Source of the DNA: Planktotalea sp.
GTDB taxonomy: Bacteria; Pseudomonadota; Alphaproteobacteria; Rhodobacterales; Rhodobacteraceae
Length of the DNA: 10,262 nt
Assembly (NCBI GenBank): GCA_024645145.1
Contig: JAHEGL010000112.1
Location: 437-10,698, forward strand
Direction: 5' to 3'
The notes under the pieces were generated by a model. The model was not told where the DNA came from, did not search any database, and saw only the letters and a list, made by a program, of their open reading frames with translations. The position numbers and the translations under genes are program-made. Each line of letters starts with the position of its first letter. Position 1 is the first letter of the stretch. Shown here piece after piece: positions 1 through 7,062 of this stretch.

Positions 1-865
1 TGCCATTGGTGGTGGCGTTGAGAGCATTTCCATGGTGCAAACCAAAGAGATGCGCGTTGCTGCCGATCCTTGGCTCATGGCGAACAAGCCCGACATTTAT
101 ATGTCTATGCTAGAGACAGCGGAGACAGTCGCAGAGCGCTATGGAGTGGGCCGCGATGTGCAGGACGAATACGCTGCACGCTCGCAAGCGTTGACTGCCG
201 CCGCGCAAGAGGCAGGGCGTTTTGATGCAGAGATTGTGCCGATGTCTTCGACCATGCTGGTCCAGGATCGTGAGACCAAAGAGATCTCCGAGCATGAGGT
301 CACGCTTGAAAAAGATGAGGGTAACCGTCCGAGTACCACTGTCGAAAGCCTTGGCGGCTTAAACCCTGTATTCAAAGACGGCATGCGTATTAATGAAGGT
401 AAATCCATCACTGCTGGCAATGCGTCTCAGTTGAGCGATGGGGCCTCTGCCTGTGTGATCATGGAAGCGAAAGCTGCTGAAAAAGCCGGCTTGCAGCCTT
501 TGGGGCGCTATGTCGGGGTTATGGCCGCGGGCTGTGAACCGGATGAAATGGGCATTGGGCCCATCTATGCTGTGCCACCGCTGCTAAAGGCGCATGGGCT
601 GACGATGGATGATATTGGACTTTGGGAGCTAAATGAGGCGTTTGCCGTGCAAGTGCTTTATTCGCGCGACCAGCTTGGTATTCCTGATGAGTTGTTGAAT
701 GTCGATGGCGGTGCCATTTCGATTGGCCATCCCTACGGCATGTCTGGTGCGCGCATGGTCGGTCACGCCTTGATCGAGGGCAAACGTCGCGGTGCGAAAT
801 ATGTAGTTTGCACGATGTGCGTCGGCGGTGGCATGGGCGCTGCTGGATTGTTTGAGGTGCTATAA
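1..865 (+). CDS. Thiolase family protein (acetyl-CoA acyltransferase), 5'-truncated
   Basis: This is the C-terminal part of a thiolase, the enzyme that cleaves 3-ketoacyl-CoA with CoA (or condenses two acyl-CoAs) in beta-oxidation-type pathways in the cytoplasm. The frame is open from base 2, so the gene begins upstream; the ATG at 32 is internal. About 287 residues are present against a usual length near 390, so roughly 100 N-terminal residues, including the nucleophilic Cys, lie outside. The reading starts with the conserved [10 protein letters not shown] segment that follows that Cys loop. Other hallmarks are NEAFA (632-646), [16 protein letters not shown] with its catalytic His at 728-730, and the C-terminal CVGGGMG loop with its acid/base Cys at 818-820. 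The stop TAA shares one base with the ATG of the next gene, so the two are probably translationally coupled. The chain-length preference cannot be read from the sequence. Confidence 0.95.
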   Translation, partial: AIGGGVESISMVQTKEMRVAADPWLMANKPDIYMSMLETAETVAERYGVGRDVQDEYAARSQALTAAAQEAGRFDAEIVPMSSTMLVQDRETKEISEHEVTLEKDEGNRPSTTVESLGGLNPVFKDGMRINEGKSITAGNASQLSDGASACVIMEAKAAEKAGLQPLGRYVGVMAAGCEPDEMGIGPIYAVPPLLKAHGLTMDDIGLWELNEAFAVQVLYSRDQLGIPDELLNVDGGAISIGHPYGMSGARMVGHALIEGKRRGAKYVVCTMCVGGGMGAAGLFEVL

Positions 866-1854
866 TGCGGGATGACAGTCATTTGCCAAAGGCGTTACAA
901 GGGCTTCGCATTCCGCTGATTGCGTCGCCATTGTTTATTATTTCCGTTCCAAAACTCGTGATTGCGCAATGCAAGGCGGGGATTGTCGGCTCTTTCCCTG
1001 CGCTCAACGCGCGGGAGCGCGAGGGGGAGCATCCGCTTCTTGATACTTGGCTGACAGAGATCAAAGAAGAGTTGGACAAACATAACCAAGCGAACCCTGA
1101 TCGCCCTGCTGCGCCTTTTGCGATCAATCAGATTGTGCATCGTTCCAATAGTCGACTTGATCGGGATCTAGAGATTTGCGTCAAACACGAAGTCCCGATC
1201 TGGATCACTTCGCTGGGTGCGCGGGTTGAGGTCAATGAGGCTGCGCATTCCTGCGGTGGCGTGGTTTTGCATGACATCATTAACAACCGCTTTGCCAAGA
1301 AAGCGATTGAGAAAGGCGCGGATGGTTTGGTGGCTGTTGCGGCAGGCGCAGGTGGTCACGCGGGCCAGCAATCACCGCTGGCCCTTATCCATGAAATTCG
1401 CGATTGGTTTGATGGGCCGCTGGCTTTGTCTGGTGCCATTGCATCTGGTGAAAGCCTGCTTGCGGCGCGCGCGATGGGGGCTGATTTCGGATATACGGGA
1501 TCTGCGTTTATCGCCACGGACGAAGCGAACGCCGATCAGGGTTACAAAGACATGATCGTTGAGTCGGGTGCCGAAGACATTGTGTATTCGTCGCTCTTTA
1601 CCGGTGTTTGGGGCAATTATCTGCGTGGCTCGGTTGAGAATGCAGGTATGGATCCTGACAACCTGCCACAGGCGGATGCCTCGTCTATGGATTTCGGGCA
1701 AGACCGCGAAAAGCCAAAAGCGTGGAAGACGATTTGGGGATCAGGGCAGGGGATTGGCGCGGTGAAATCCGTAGGCTCTGCTGGGTCCATCGTTGATCGT
1801 ATGGAGAGCGAATACATCACCGCAGGCAAGAAGCTGGCGGCTGAATTTTCATGA
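865..1854 (+). CDS. Nitronate monooxygenase family flavoprotein (2-nitropropane dioxygenase-like)
   Basis: This is a 329-residue FMN-dependent TIM-barrel protein of the nitronate monooxygenase family. Members oxidise alkyl nitronates such as propionate-3-nitronate; related proteins include FabK-type enoyl reductases. The N-terminal IPLIASPLFIIS strand, the AGAGGHAGQQ segment (His165, the position of the catalytic His in true NMOs) and the ALSGAIASGESLLAARAMGA stretch followed by GYTGSAFIAT (FMN phosphate region) support the family. The start ATG overlaps the thiolase stop by one base and has GAGG at 854-857 as ribosome binding site. Homologues are commonly found among acyl-CoA degradation genes without known nitronate substrates, so the true reaction here may be another flavin-dependent oxidation or reduction of an acyl-CoA intermediate. 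Family assignment is firm; substrate is unknown. Confidence 0.9.
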   Translation: MRDDSHLPKALQGLRIPLIASPLFIISVPKLVIAQCKAGIVGSFPALNAREREGEHPLLDTWLTEIKEELDKHNQANPDRPAAPFAINQIVHRSNSRLDRDLEICVKHEVPIWITSLGARVEVNEAAHSCGGVVLHDIINNRFAKKAIEKGADGLVAVAAGAGGHAGQQSPLALIHEIRDWFDGPLALSGAIASGESLLAARAMGADFGYTGSAFIATDEANADQGYKDMIVESGAEDIVYSSLFTGVWGNYLRGSVENAGMDPDNLPQADASSMDFGQDREKPKAWKTIWGSGQGIGAVKSVGSAGSIVDRMESEYITAGKKLAAEFS

Positions 1855-1908
1855 TCGCATTTTCCTCAAATACGCTGTCGCGTGCTCCGAGCATTACAAG
1901 TGAGCATT

Positions 1909-2556
1909 GTGGCTGAACTTCTTGTCATACGTCATGGCCAAGCGTCATTCGGACAGGACGATTATGATGTTCTGTCCGAGCTTGGGCATCGCCAAGCAGA
2001 AGTCGCTGGTGCGCTGCTAAAAGAGCTGAAATGGGTGCCGGATCGACTGGTCACAGGCACGCTGACGCGACAACGCGATACCTTAAGATCTATGGGTTTT
2101 GCGGATGCGGATGAACATAGTGGTTTCAATGAATACGACTTTGGTGATTTGTTGAATGCGCGGTTTAAGGGTGATGTTCCGCCCCTTTCAACAGGGGATC
2201 GTAAGGCGCATTTTCGCACGCTGCGTGAAACGGTTTTCGAATGGCAAGATGCCGCGTTTGAAGGTGCGTGCGAAACCTACCATGAGTTTTGTGAGCGCGT
2301 TGAAGCAGCGCGTAAATTCGCGACCGATACAGATGCCAAGCGTGTGCTTGTGGTTTCATCCGGCGGCGTGATTGGGCAAATGACAGCCAGCGCTTTGGGT
2401 GCCGATAAGCGTCATATGATGAACCTGAATTTGCAAATTAAGAACACTGCAATGACGCGCTTCATGTTCTCGGGGGCGTCGTTCTCTTTGCATGAATTCA
2501 ACGCCACTCCGCATTTTATGAGCCATGCAGGATCAAAGCTGGTAAGCTATAGCTAA
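1909..2556 (+). CDS. Histidine phosphatase family protein with altered second catalytic site
   Basis: This is a phosphoglycerate-mutase-like (histidine phosphatase) protein of about 215 residues. The N-terminal signature RHGQASFG gives the phosphate-accepting His9. The later block that normally reads V-(S/T)-H-G-G-x-I is VVSSGGVIG here, so Ser151 stands where the second catalytic His is expected. The basic TLTRQRDT stretch matches the conserved Arg region of the family. I chose the GTG at 1909 because it places RHG at residues 8-10, as is usual, and a weak AAGTGAG lies just upstream. In-frame GTGs at 1882 and 1900 are alternatives that add 9 or 3 residues. The gene sits 54 bases after the flavoprotein and 16 bases before the kinase, which suggests one operon. 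The substrate is unknown, and the Ser may mean reduced or altered phosphatase activity. Confidence 0.85.
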   Translation: MAELLVIRHGQASFGQDDYDVLSELGHRQAEVAGALLKELKWVPDRLVTGTLTRQRDTLRSMGFADADEHSGFNEYDFGDLLNARFKGDVPPLSTGDRKAHFRTLRETVFEWQDAAFEGACETYHEFCERVEAARKFATDTDAKRVLVVSSGGVIGQMTASALGADKRHMMNLNLQIKNTAMTRFMFSGASFSLHEFNATPHFMSHAGSKLVSYS

Positions 2557-2572
2557 AGAATTGGGACAACTT

Positions 2573-3604
2573 ATGAGCGCAGATACACAGACATTGGATG
2601 AAGCAGCCGTTAGCCGCTATCTGAGCGAGAACCTTGAAGGGTTTGAAGGGCAGATGGAGGTCACAAAGTTCCAGACGGGCCAATCCAATCCGACCTTCAT
2701 GTTAAAAACACCGGCACATAACTATGTGCTACGGCGCAAACCGCCGGGGGTATTGTTGAAATCTGCGCATGCGGTGGATCGTGAATTTCGCGTACAAAAA
2801 GCGCTTGAGGGGTCTGATGTTCCTGTCTCCAAAATGCACCTGCTTTGCGAAGACGACAGTGTGATCGGGTCGATGTTTTACATCATGGACCATGTGCCTG
2901 GACGCAATTTTAACGAACCGGCAATGGAAGGCGTTAGCCCAGAACATCGTGCGGGTGTCATCGATGAGATGGGGCGTGTTCTGGCGGCGTTGCATGACGT
3001 TGATATCGCGTCTATCGGTTTGGAAAACTACGGGCCGGAGGGAAACTACTTTGAACGCCAAGTTGGGCGTTGGTCCAAGCAGTATCGCGCGTCTGAAACG
3101 CAGACAATTCCTGCAATGGATGAGCTGATGATCGGGCTTTTGGAAAGACGCCCAAAGGATGACGGCCAACGCACATTGGTGCATGGTGATTACCGACTTG
3201 ATAATATGATTTTTGACGCAACGGGAACGCAATGCCGAGCGGTTCTTGATTGGGAACTATCGACGATTGGGCATCCTTTTGCGGACCTCGCGGGCGTCAT
3301 TATGCAATGGCAACTTCCCGCGGGAACCGAAGGGCGCGGCATGGGTGGGCTGGATCGTAAAGCGCTTGGTTTGCCCACAGATCAAGCGTTTGTAGACGCC
3401 TATTGCACGCGGCGCGGGCTAAGCGGCATCGACGATTTTGGTTACTACTTGGGTTTTTGTTTCTTTCGCATGGCGGGTATTATCCAAGGCGTTCTAAAGC
3501 GTGGTTTGGACGGCAATGCATCCAATCCTGAGCGTGCTTTGAAACTGGGTGAATTCGTCCCTGTCTTCGCGCAACACGGTCTCGATGCGTTGAAACGAGG
3601 ATAG
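2573..3604 (+). CDS. Phosphotransferase family protein (APH/ACAD10-ACAD11-type kinase domain)
   Basis: This is a stand-alone small-molecule kinase of the aminoglycoside-phosphotransferase fold, about 343 residues. The N-lobe contains YVLRRKPPG, typical of the acyl-CoA-associated branch. The catalytic loop HGDYRLDN is at residues 204-211 (Asp206 as base, Asn211 for Mg) and the metal-binding block VLDWELSTIGHPFADLA begins near residue 224 (Asp226). Known relatives are the kinase domains of ACAD10/ACAD11 and bacterial LvaA, which phosphorylate 4-hydroxyacids or their CoA esters before removal of the phosphate. Placement beside thiolase and other acyl-CoA genes favours such a role over antibiotic resistance; this is inference. 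I chose ATG 2573, preceded by TTGGGAC, over an in-frame TTG at 2561. The next gene starts 3 bases after the stop. Confidence 0.9.
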   Translation: MSADTQTLDEAAVSRYLSENLEGFEGQMEVTKFQTGQSNPTFMLKTPAHNYVLRRKPPGVLLKSAHAVDREFRVQKALEGSDVPVSKMHLLCEDDSVIGSMFYIMDHVPGRNFNEPAMEGVSPEHRAGVIDEMGRVLAALHDVDIASIGLENYGPEGNYFERQVGRWSKQYRASETQTIPAMDELMIGLLERRPKDDGQRTLVHGDYRLDNMIFDATGTQCRAVLDWELSTIGHPFADLAGVIMQWQLPAGTEGRGMGGLDRKALGLPTDQAFVDAYCTRRGLSGIDDFGYYLGFCFFRMAGIIQGVLKRGLDGNASNPERALKLGEFVPVFAQHGLDALKRG

Positions 3605-3607
3605 AAT

Positions 3608-4405
3608 ATGTCGGATGACTTGCGCGATGATGACCCAGCAAAGGATCGCAATTTTGTGACCGCTCTGGCGCGTGGGTTGGAATTGCTAAGTTGTTTTCGT
3701 GACGGTGAAATAACCCTTACGAATTCCGATTTTTCGGATCGTACGGGCCTGCCTAAAGCGACGATTTCTAGACTAACCTATACCCTGTGTGAACTTGGCT
3801 ATCTGATTGCTGATCTGCGCAATGGCACCTATCGGCTGGGTGCCGCCGCGATCCGGTTGGGTTTTAGCGTGCTGTCAGGCATCGACATTCAGGACCTCGC
3901 CCACAAAGAGATGACGCAACTGCGTGATGGGCCGAATTCCTATATCACCGTCGCTTTAGGCGAAGTGCACCGGCTAGAAGTCATTTACATAGCCACCTGC
4001 AATTCGCGAGAAGGTGTGGCCTTGGTTGCGCGCATTGGATCGCGCTTGCCGCTGTTCCCTTCTGCAATTGGCCAATCAATTTTGGTGGGTATGCGCGACG
4101 ATGCGCGCGAAGCGGTCTTTGAATATGCCGGTCGAATGGGCGGCGACATCGAAAGTGAAGGACGCAAACGCTACGCTGAGGCAAAGTCCCTATACGAGAA
4201 CAATGGCTTTTGCACAGGTTATGGAATTTGGCGCAAAGATGTGAACGGAATTGCGGCACCTGTGTTCGCGATGAGCGGTGATCGTGTCTATGGACTCAAT
4301 GTTGGTGGGCCATCGTTTCGTGTCAAACCAAAGCAGCTTGAAAGCGTTTATGCCCCACGTTTGATCAAGGCGGCTGATGCGCTCAGCATGCATCCGCACC
4401 GCTGA
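3608..4405 (+). CDS. IclR family transcriptional regulator
   Basis: This is a 265-residue DNA-binding regulator of the IclR family. A winged helix-turn-helix occupies about residues 16-80: FVTALARGLELLSCF is the typical first helix, and the recognition helix lies about residues 49-64 (PKATISRLTYTLCELG). It is followed by the wing NGTYRLGAAAIRLG and by a C-terminal ligand-binding domain of about 170 residues. The N-terminal style resembles regulators of aromatic catabolism (PcaR/PobR type), although the effector cannot be read. GAGGA at 3597-3601 is the ribosome binding site and overlaps the end of the kinase gene. It is unusual in being last in the catabolic operon and co-directional with the transport operon that follows, not divergent from its target. 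It probably controls one or both units, perhaps through the inverted repeat at 4681-4710 (inference). Confidence 0.92.
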   Translation: MSDDLRDDDPAKDRNFVTALARGLELLSCFRDGEITLTNSDFSDRTGLPKATISRLTYTLCELGYLIADLRNGTYRLGAAAIRLGFSVLSGIDIQDLAHKEMTQLRDGPNSYITVALGEVHRLEVIYIATCNSREGVALVARIGSRLPLFPSAIGQSILVGMRDDAREAVFEYAGRMGGDIESEGRKRYAEAKSLYENNGFCTGYGIWRKDVNGIAAPVFAMSGDRVYGLNVGGPSFRVKPKQLESVYAPRLIKAADALSMHPHR

Positions 4406-4418
4406 ATCTGGCGGAGGC

Positions 4419-4444
4419 GTGTTTCGCAGAGCGGAACGCTTTCT
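4419..4444 (+). terminator. Probable intrinsic terminator after the IclR gene
   Basis: A stem of GTGTTTCGC (4419-4427) and GCGGAACGC (4431-4439), nine pairs including two G-T wobbles, closes a three-base AGA loop and is followed by TTTCT. It begins 13 bases after the IclR stop codon, the expected place for the end of the catabolic operon transcript. The T tract is short, so termination may be partial. Confidence 0.5.
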
Positions 4445-4570
4445 AGCTAAAACCGAAATGTGACGCTACGAAACTCGCTTCATCGGGCAGCCATAGATAA
4501 AATATATGACACTTTTTTTGATGTGGGCAGAGCTAAGTTCAAAGTATAGCGAAAATCGAAAAAACATATT

Positions 4571-4599
4571 AAAAACAAAGCTTAGCGCAGCTGTTTTTT
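4571..4599 (+). terminator. Weak hairpin followed by a T6 run
   Basis: AAAAAC and AGCT on the left (4571-4576, 4579-4582) can pair with AGCT and GTTTTT on the right (4589-4598), with a two-base bulge and a TAGCGC loop. The stem has few G-C pairs. It could be a second terminator, possibly bidirectional, or simply AT-rich promoter-region DNA. Confidence 0.2.
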
Positions 4600-4680
4600 G
4601 GGTTTTGGCTTTAAGTCCCGCTTCCTTAAATATTTGATTTCGCGTGTAAAGTGTATTGCGGGGTCAAGAAGCATCCTTTC

Positions 4681-4710
4681 TGCAACCTTGACTTTAATTG
4701 AAGGTATGCA
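4681..4710 (+). promoter_or_regulatory. Inverted repeat, candidate regulator operator upstream of the transport operon
   Basis: TGCAACCTT (4681-4689) is mirrored by AAGGTATGCA (4701-4710), nine matching pairs with a single extra A at 4706, around an 11-base centre. Inside it a shorter imperfect dyad, CTTTAATTGAAG (4692-4703), is centred on AATT. IclR proteins bind short palindromes, and an IclR gene lies just upstream, so this is a reasonable operator candidate. It sits about 70-100 bases before the substrate-binding protein start and includes a TTGACT that could be a -35 element, though no matching -10 is evident. An RNA hairpin in a leader is an alternative. Confidence 0.35.
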
Positions 4711-4768
4711 AGTCTTTCCGAACAGATAACGACCCCGAAGCAAATGAACTGGGGCGCAATCTATCCTT

Positions 4769-4775
4769 GGGAGGA
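4769..4775 (+). promoter_or_regulatory. Strong ribosome binding site deciding the binding-protein start
   Basis: GGGAGGA ends four bases before ATG 4780. The in-frame ATG at 4744 has no such site and would place charged and aromatic residues ahead of the signal peptide, so translation is assigned to 4780. The strong site fits the high expression needed for a periplasmic binding protein. Confidence 0.8.
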
Positions 4776-4779
4776 ACTA

Positions 4780-6024
4780 ATGAAAAAATTTACAAAAATG
4801 TGTGCGGTCTCCGCACTGTCTTTGGCAATTGGCGCATCGGCGGCCTTTGCTGAGAATATCAAGATCGCGTTTATCGATCCGCTTTCTGGCCCATTTGCAA
4901 GCACGGGTACAAACGGCTTGCACCAGTTTGAATTTGCCGCTGACCATATGGTGAACGATCAAGGCGGCGTGCTGGGTGGTACGGAATTCGAGATCGTTGC
5001 ATTTGACAACAAGATCAGCCCGAAAGAGAGCTTGATCCAGCTTCAGGTCGCGATTGACCAAGGTATTCGCTACATCGCGCAAGGCAACTCATCCGGTGTT
5101 GCGAACGCGCTGACAGAAGCCATCAACAAGCATAACCGTCGCAACCCTGACAGCCGCGTTCTGTTTCTGAACTATGCTGCAGTTGACCCGGCTTTGACAA
5201 ACGACAAATGTAATTTCTGGCACTTCCGTTTTGACGCAAACGCGGACATCAAGATGGATGCTTTGACGGATGTTATGGTTGCCGATGAAGACATGAAGAA
5301 AGTCTACATCATTGGTCAGGACTACTCTTTCGGTAAAGCGGTTGCAGCAGCAGCGGTTTCAAACCTGTCTTCGAAGCGTTCTGACGTTGAGATTGTCGGC
5401 AATGAGCTCCACCCGATTGGCAAAGTGAAAGACTTCACACCCTATTCGCGTAAGATCATCGCCTCCGAAGCGGATGCCGTTATTACGGGTAACTGGGGCG
5501 CAGATATGGTTGGACTGGGCAAGTCCTTGATCGAAAGCGGCTATGATGGCCCGATCTACACCTACTATGCGGCAGGCTCTGGTATCACCGCAGCGCTTGG
5601 TGAAAGCGCGAAAGGGCGCATTCGTTTGATCTCTCAGGGGGACATCAACCCGATTGGATCTGAAGAAGCCCGCGTTGCTTACAATGCGTTCACTGCCAAA
5701 CATCCTGATGGCAACATCGACCAGTCACGAATCTTCAATGTTATCGGCATGCTGGCACAGGCAATCGAGGGCGCAGGCACTGCGGATGACGTAGTTGCCG
5801 TCGCTAACCAACTAGAGGGTATGGAATACGACTCCATGTGGGGCGGTAAGCTCTTTATGCGCCCACAGGATCACCAGATCATTCAAAACATGAATGTTGG
5901 CGTTCACACGAACGAGAACATCGAGTTTGATTATGACAACTCCGGTTTTGGTGTTTTGACAGAGTCCACAGTTGAAATGGCGTCTATGGACAGCCCGACA
6001 ACTTGTGAAATGAAGCGCCCGTAA
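4780..6024 (+). CDS. Periplasmic substrate-binding protein of a HAAT/Liv-type ABC transporter
   Basis: This 414-residue protein is the solute receptor of the transporter encoded downstream. It starts with a Sec signal peptide: KKFTK positive end, hydrophobic core, then ASAAFA before Glu25, with predicted cleavage after Ala24. There is no lipobox, so it should be soluble in the periplasm. The mature part begins IKIAFIDPLSGPFASTG, the usual first strand and ligand loop of the type I (Peripla_BP_6, LivK-like) fold, and later has VYIIGQDYSFGKAVA and ADAVITGNWGADMVGLGKS as the second-domain strands. Only two Cys remain in the mature protein (Cys144 and Cys409), which could form a disulfide. At 414 residues it is longer than E. 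coli LivJ/LivK. Related receptors bind amino acids, amides, urea or aromatic acids; the ligand here is unknown, and the acyl-CoA gene context argues for an organic acid or similar. Confidence 0.93.
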   Translation: MKKFTKMCAVSALSLAIGASAAFAENIKIAFIDPLSGPFASTGTNGLHQFEFAADHMVNDQGGVLGGTEFEIVAFDNKISPKESLIQLQVAIDQGIRYIAQGNSSGVANALTEAINKHNRRNPDSRVLFLNYAAVDPALTNDKCNFWHFRFDANADIKMDALTDVMVADEDMKKVYIIGQDYSFGKAVAAAAVSNLSSKRSDVEIVGNELHPIGKVKDFTPYSRKIIASEADAVITGNWGADMVGLGKSLIESGYDGPIYTYYAAGSGITAALGESAKGRIRLISQGDINPIGSEEARVAYNAFTAKHPDGNIDQSRIFNVIGMLAQAIEGAGTADDVVAVANQLEGMEYDSMWGGKLFMRPQDHQIIQNMNVGVHTNENIEFDYDNSGFGVLTESTVEMASMDSPTTCEMKRP

Positions 6025-6038
6025 GCGGCAGCTTTATC

Positions 6039-6072
6039 GCCCGCCCTGTTTAGCGCAGGTCGGGCCTTTCTT
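6039..6072 (+). terminator. Intercistronic terminator/attenuator between binding protein and permease genes
   Basis: GCCCGCCCTG (6039-6048) pairs with CAGGTCGGGC (6056-6065), nine of ten positions with one C-T mismatch, around a TTTAGCG loop, and is followed by CTTTCTT. It lies 14 bases after the stop. Such hairpins after binding-protein genes commonly cut or protect the transcript, so that the receptor is made in excess over the membrane subunits. Read-through into the permease gene is expected, since no separate promoter is evident in the 33 bases that follow. Confidence 0.8.
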
Positions 6073-6105
6073 ACTTCATGTCTTGATCAACCCTTTGGGG
6101 GACCA

Positions 6106-7062
6106 ATGGAACTCATCCTCGTTAACATAATCGACGGGCTTGTGACTGGATTGCTGCTGTTTATGCTCTCCGCCGGCCTTACGCTTATCTTCTCTATGAT
6201 GGGCGTTTTGAACTTCGCTCATGCCAGCTTTTATATGCTGGGTGCATACTTCGCTTATCAGATCAGCATCGCGCTGGGGTTCTGGATGGGTTTGCTGATT
6301 GCGCCGCTGATTGTCGGTGTGCTTGGTGCAGGTGTTGAACGATACGGATTGAGACGGGTCCACCAGTATGGCCACGTGCCAGAGCTGATTTTCACATTCG
6401 GTCTGGCTCTTTTGATTGAAGAGCTGGTGCAGTTCATCTGGGGCAAAAACCAGATGCCTTATTCTATCCCAGAGGTGTTAAATTTCACTGCCTTCTCCAT
6501 CGCTGGGAATTCGATCCCTGCTTATAAGATCTTTATGATCTTCATCTCTGTCGCGATCTTTATTGGGCTGCTTTATATTCTGACACGCACACGGGTTGGC
6601 ATGATAATTCAAGCCGCCCTTAGCTATCCGCGCACGGTTGAGGCGCTGGGGCATAATGTGCCGCTGATCTTTATGGGTGTCTTTGGTGTTGGCACAGCGC
6701 TTGCGGGTGTTGCAGGCGTGATTGCGGGACCTGTGCTTGGCACCTTCCCCGGTATGGCCTTTGTGCTTGGCTCTATCGTGTTTGTGACGATCGTGATTGG
6801 CGGGCTTGGTTCGCTTTGGGGCGCGCTGGTTGCGTCGCTTTTGATCGGTTGGATCACCACGTTTGCGAAGTCTTACAATCTCGCGATGTCGGATGTCTTC
6901 AACGCTGTTGGAATTGCCACGCCTGAGAACTTATCCGATCATTGGCTGCGTGATCTTTGGACGGTTACCAGCCCGCAAATCGCGGATATTCTACCCTATA
7001 TTCTGATGGTTCTTATCCTGATCTTCCGCCCTGCGGGCCTATTCGGAAAGCGTCACTCATGA
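6106..7062 (+). CDS. livH: Branched-chain-amino-acid-type ABC transporter permease (LivH class)
   Basis: This 318-residue inner-membrane protein is the first of the two channel subunits. The N-terminus shows the class hallmark: a hydrophobic helix, then LTLIFSMMGVLNFAHASFYML. About eight membrane segments can be read. The cytoplasmic coupling region includes EALGHNVPLIF and the conserved VIGGLGSLWGALVASLLIG. A stretch of about 35 residues before the last helix (around MSDVFNAVGIATPENL) makes it somewhat longer than typical LivH of about 290-308 residues. GGGGGA at 6097-6102 is a good ribosome binding site. Its stop overlaps the next start as ATGA. The livH name denotes subunit class; the transported compound may not be a branched-chain amino acid. 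Confidence 0.93.
   Translation: MELILVNIIDGLVTGLLLFMLSAGLTLIFSMMGVLNFAHASFYMLGAYFAYQISIALGFWMGLLIAPLIVGVLGAGVERYGLRRVHQYGHVPELIFTFGLALLIEELVQFIWGKNQMPYSIPEVLNFTAFSIAGNSIPAYKIFMIFISVAIFIGLLYILTRTRVGMIIQAALSYPRTVEALGHNVPLIFMGVFGVGTALAGVAGVIAGPVLGTFPGMAFVLGSIVFVTIVIGGLGSLWGALVASLLIGWITTFAKSYNLAMSDVFNAVGIATPENLSDHWLRDLWTVTSPQIADILPYILMVLILIFRPAGLFGKRHS

Larger units (their letters stand above)
4406..4779 (+). other. Long intergenic region between the catabolic and transport operons
   Basis: This 374-base stretch carries no convincing gene. It is clearly more AT-rich than its surroundings from about 4490 to 4720. In order it holds a terminator-like hairpin (4419-4444), A- and T-rich tracts (a T7 run around 4513-4519), a weak hairpin with a T6 run (4571-4599), an inverted repeat (4681-4710), CGGGGTC (4659-4665) mirrored by GACCCCG (4731-4737), and a strong ribosome binding site (4769-4775). 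A seven-codon reading frame at 4706-4729 is probably chance. The promoter of the transporter operon is expected here, but no -35/-10 pair with good spacing stands out, so I give no promoter position. Confidence 0.6.

Noticed and set aside
1889..1908. A short direct repeat GAGCATT at 1889 and 1902
   Set aside because: Seven bases repeated once is likely chance, with no further copies nearby.
2729..3232. A 167-codon open frame on the minus strand
   Set aside because: It is antisense to the kinase gene, whose catalytic loop and N-lobe motifs are clear; the minus-strand protein shows no recognisable motif.
4706..4729. A seven-codon reading frame as a possible leader peptide
   Set aside because: It has no clear ribosome binding site, no run of regulatory codons and no paired attenuator hairpins; it is probably chance.
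4634..4740. Candidate sigma-70 promoter hexamers (TTGATT at 4634, TTGACT at 4688)
   Set aside because: Neither has a convincing -10 hexamer at 16-18 bases, so no promoter position is claimed.
4744..4779. An upstream in-frame ATG for the binding protein
   Set aside because: It would add 12 residues before a textbook signal peptide, and the strong ribosome binding site points to ATG 4780.
6957..7058. An N-terminal extension of the LivM gene
   Set aside because: It would overlap the LivH coding region by over 100 bases; the ATGA overlap at 7059 is the typical arrangement and gives a normal N-terminus.
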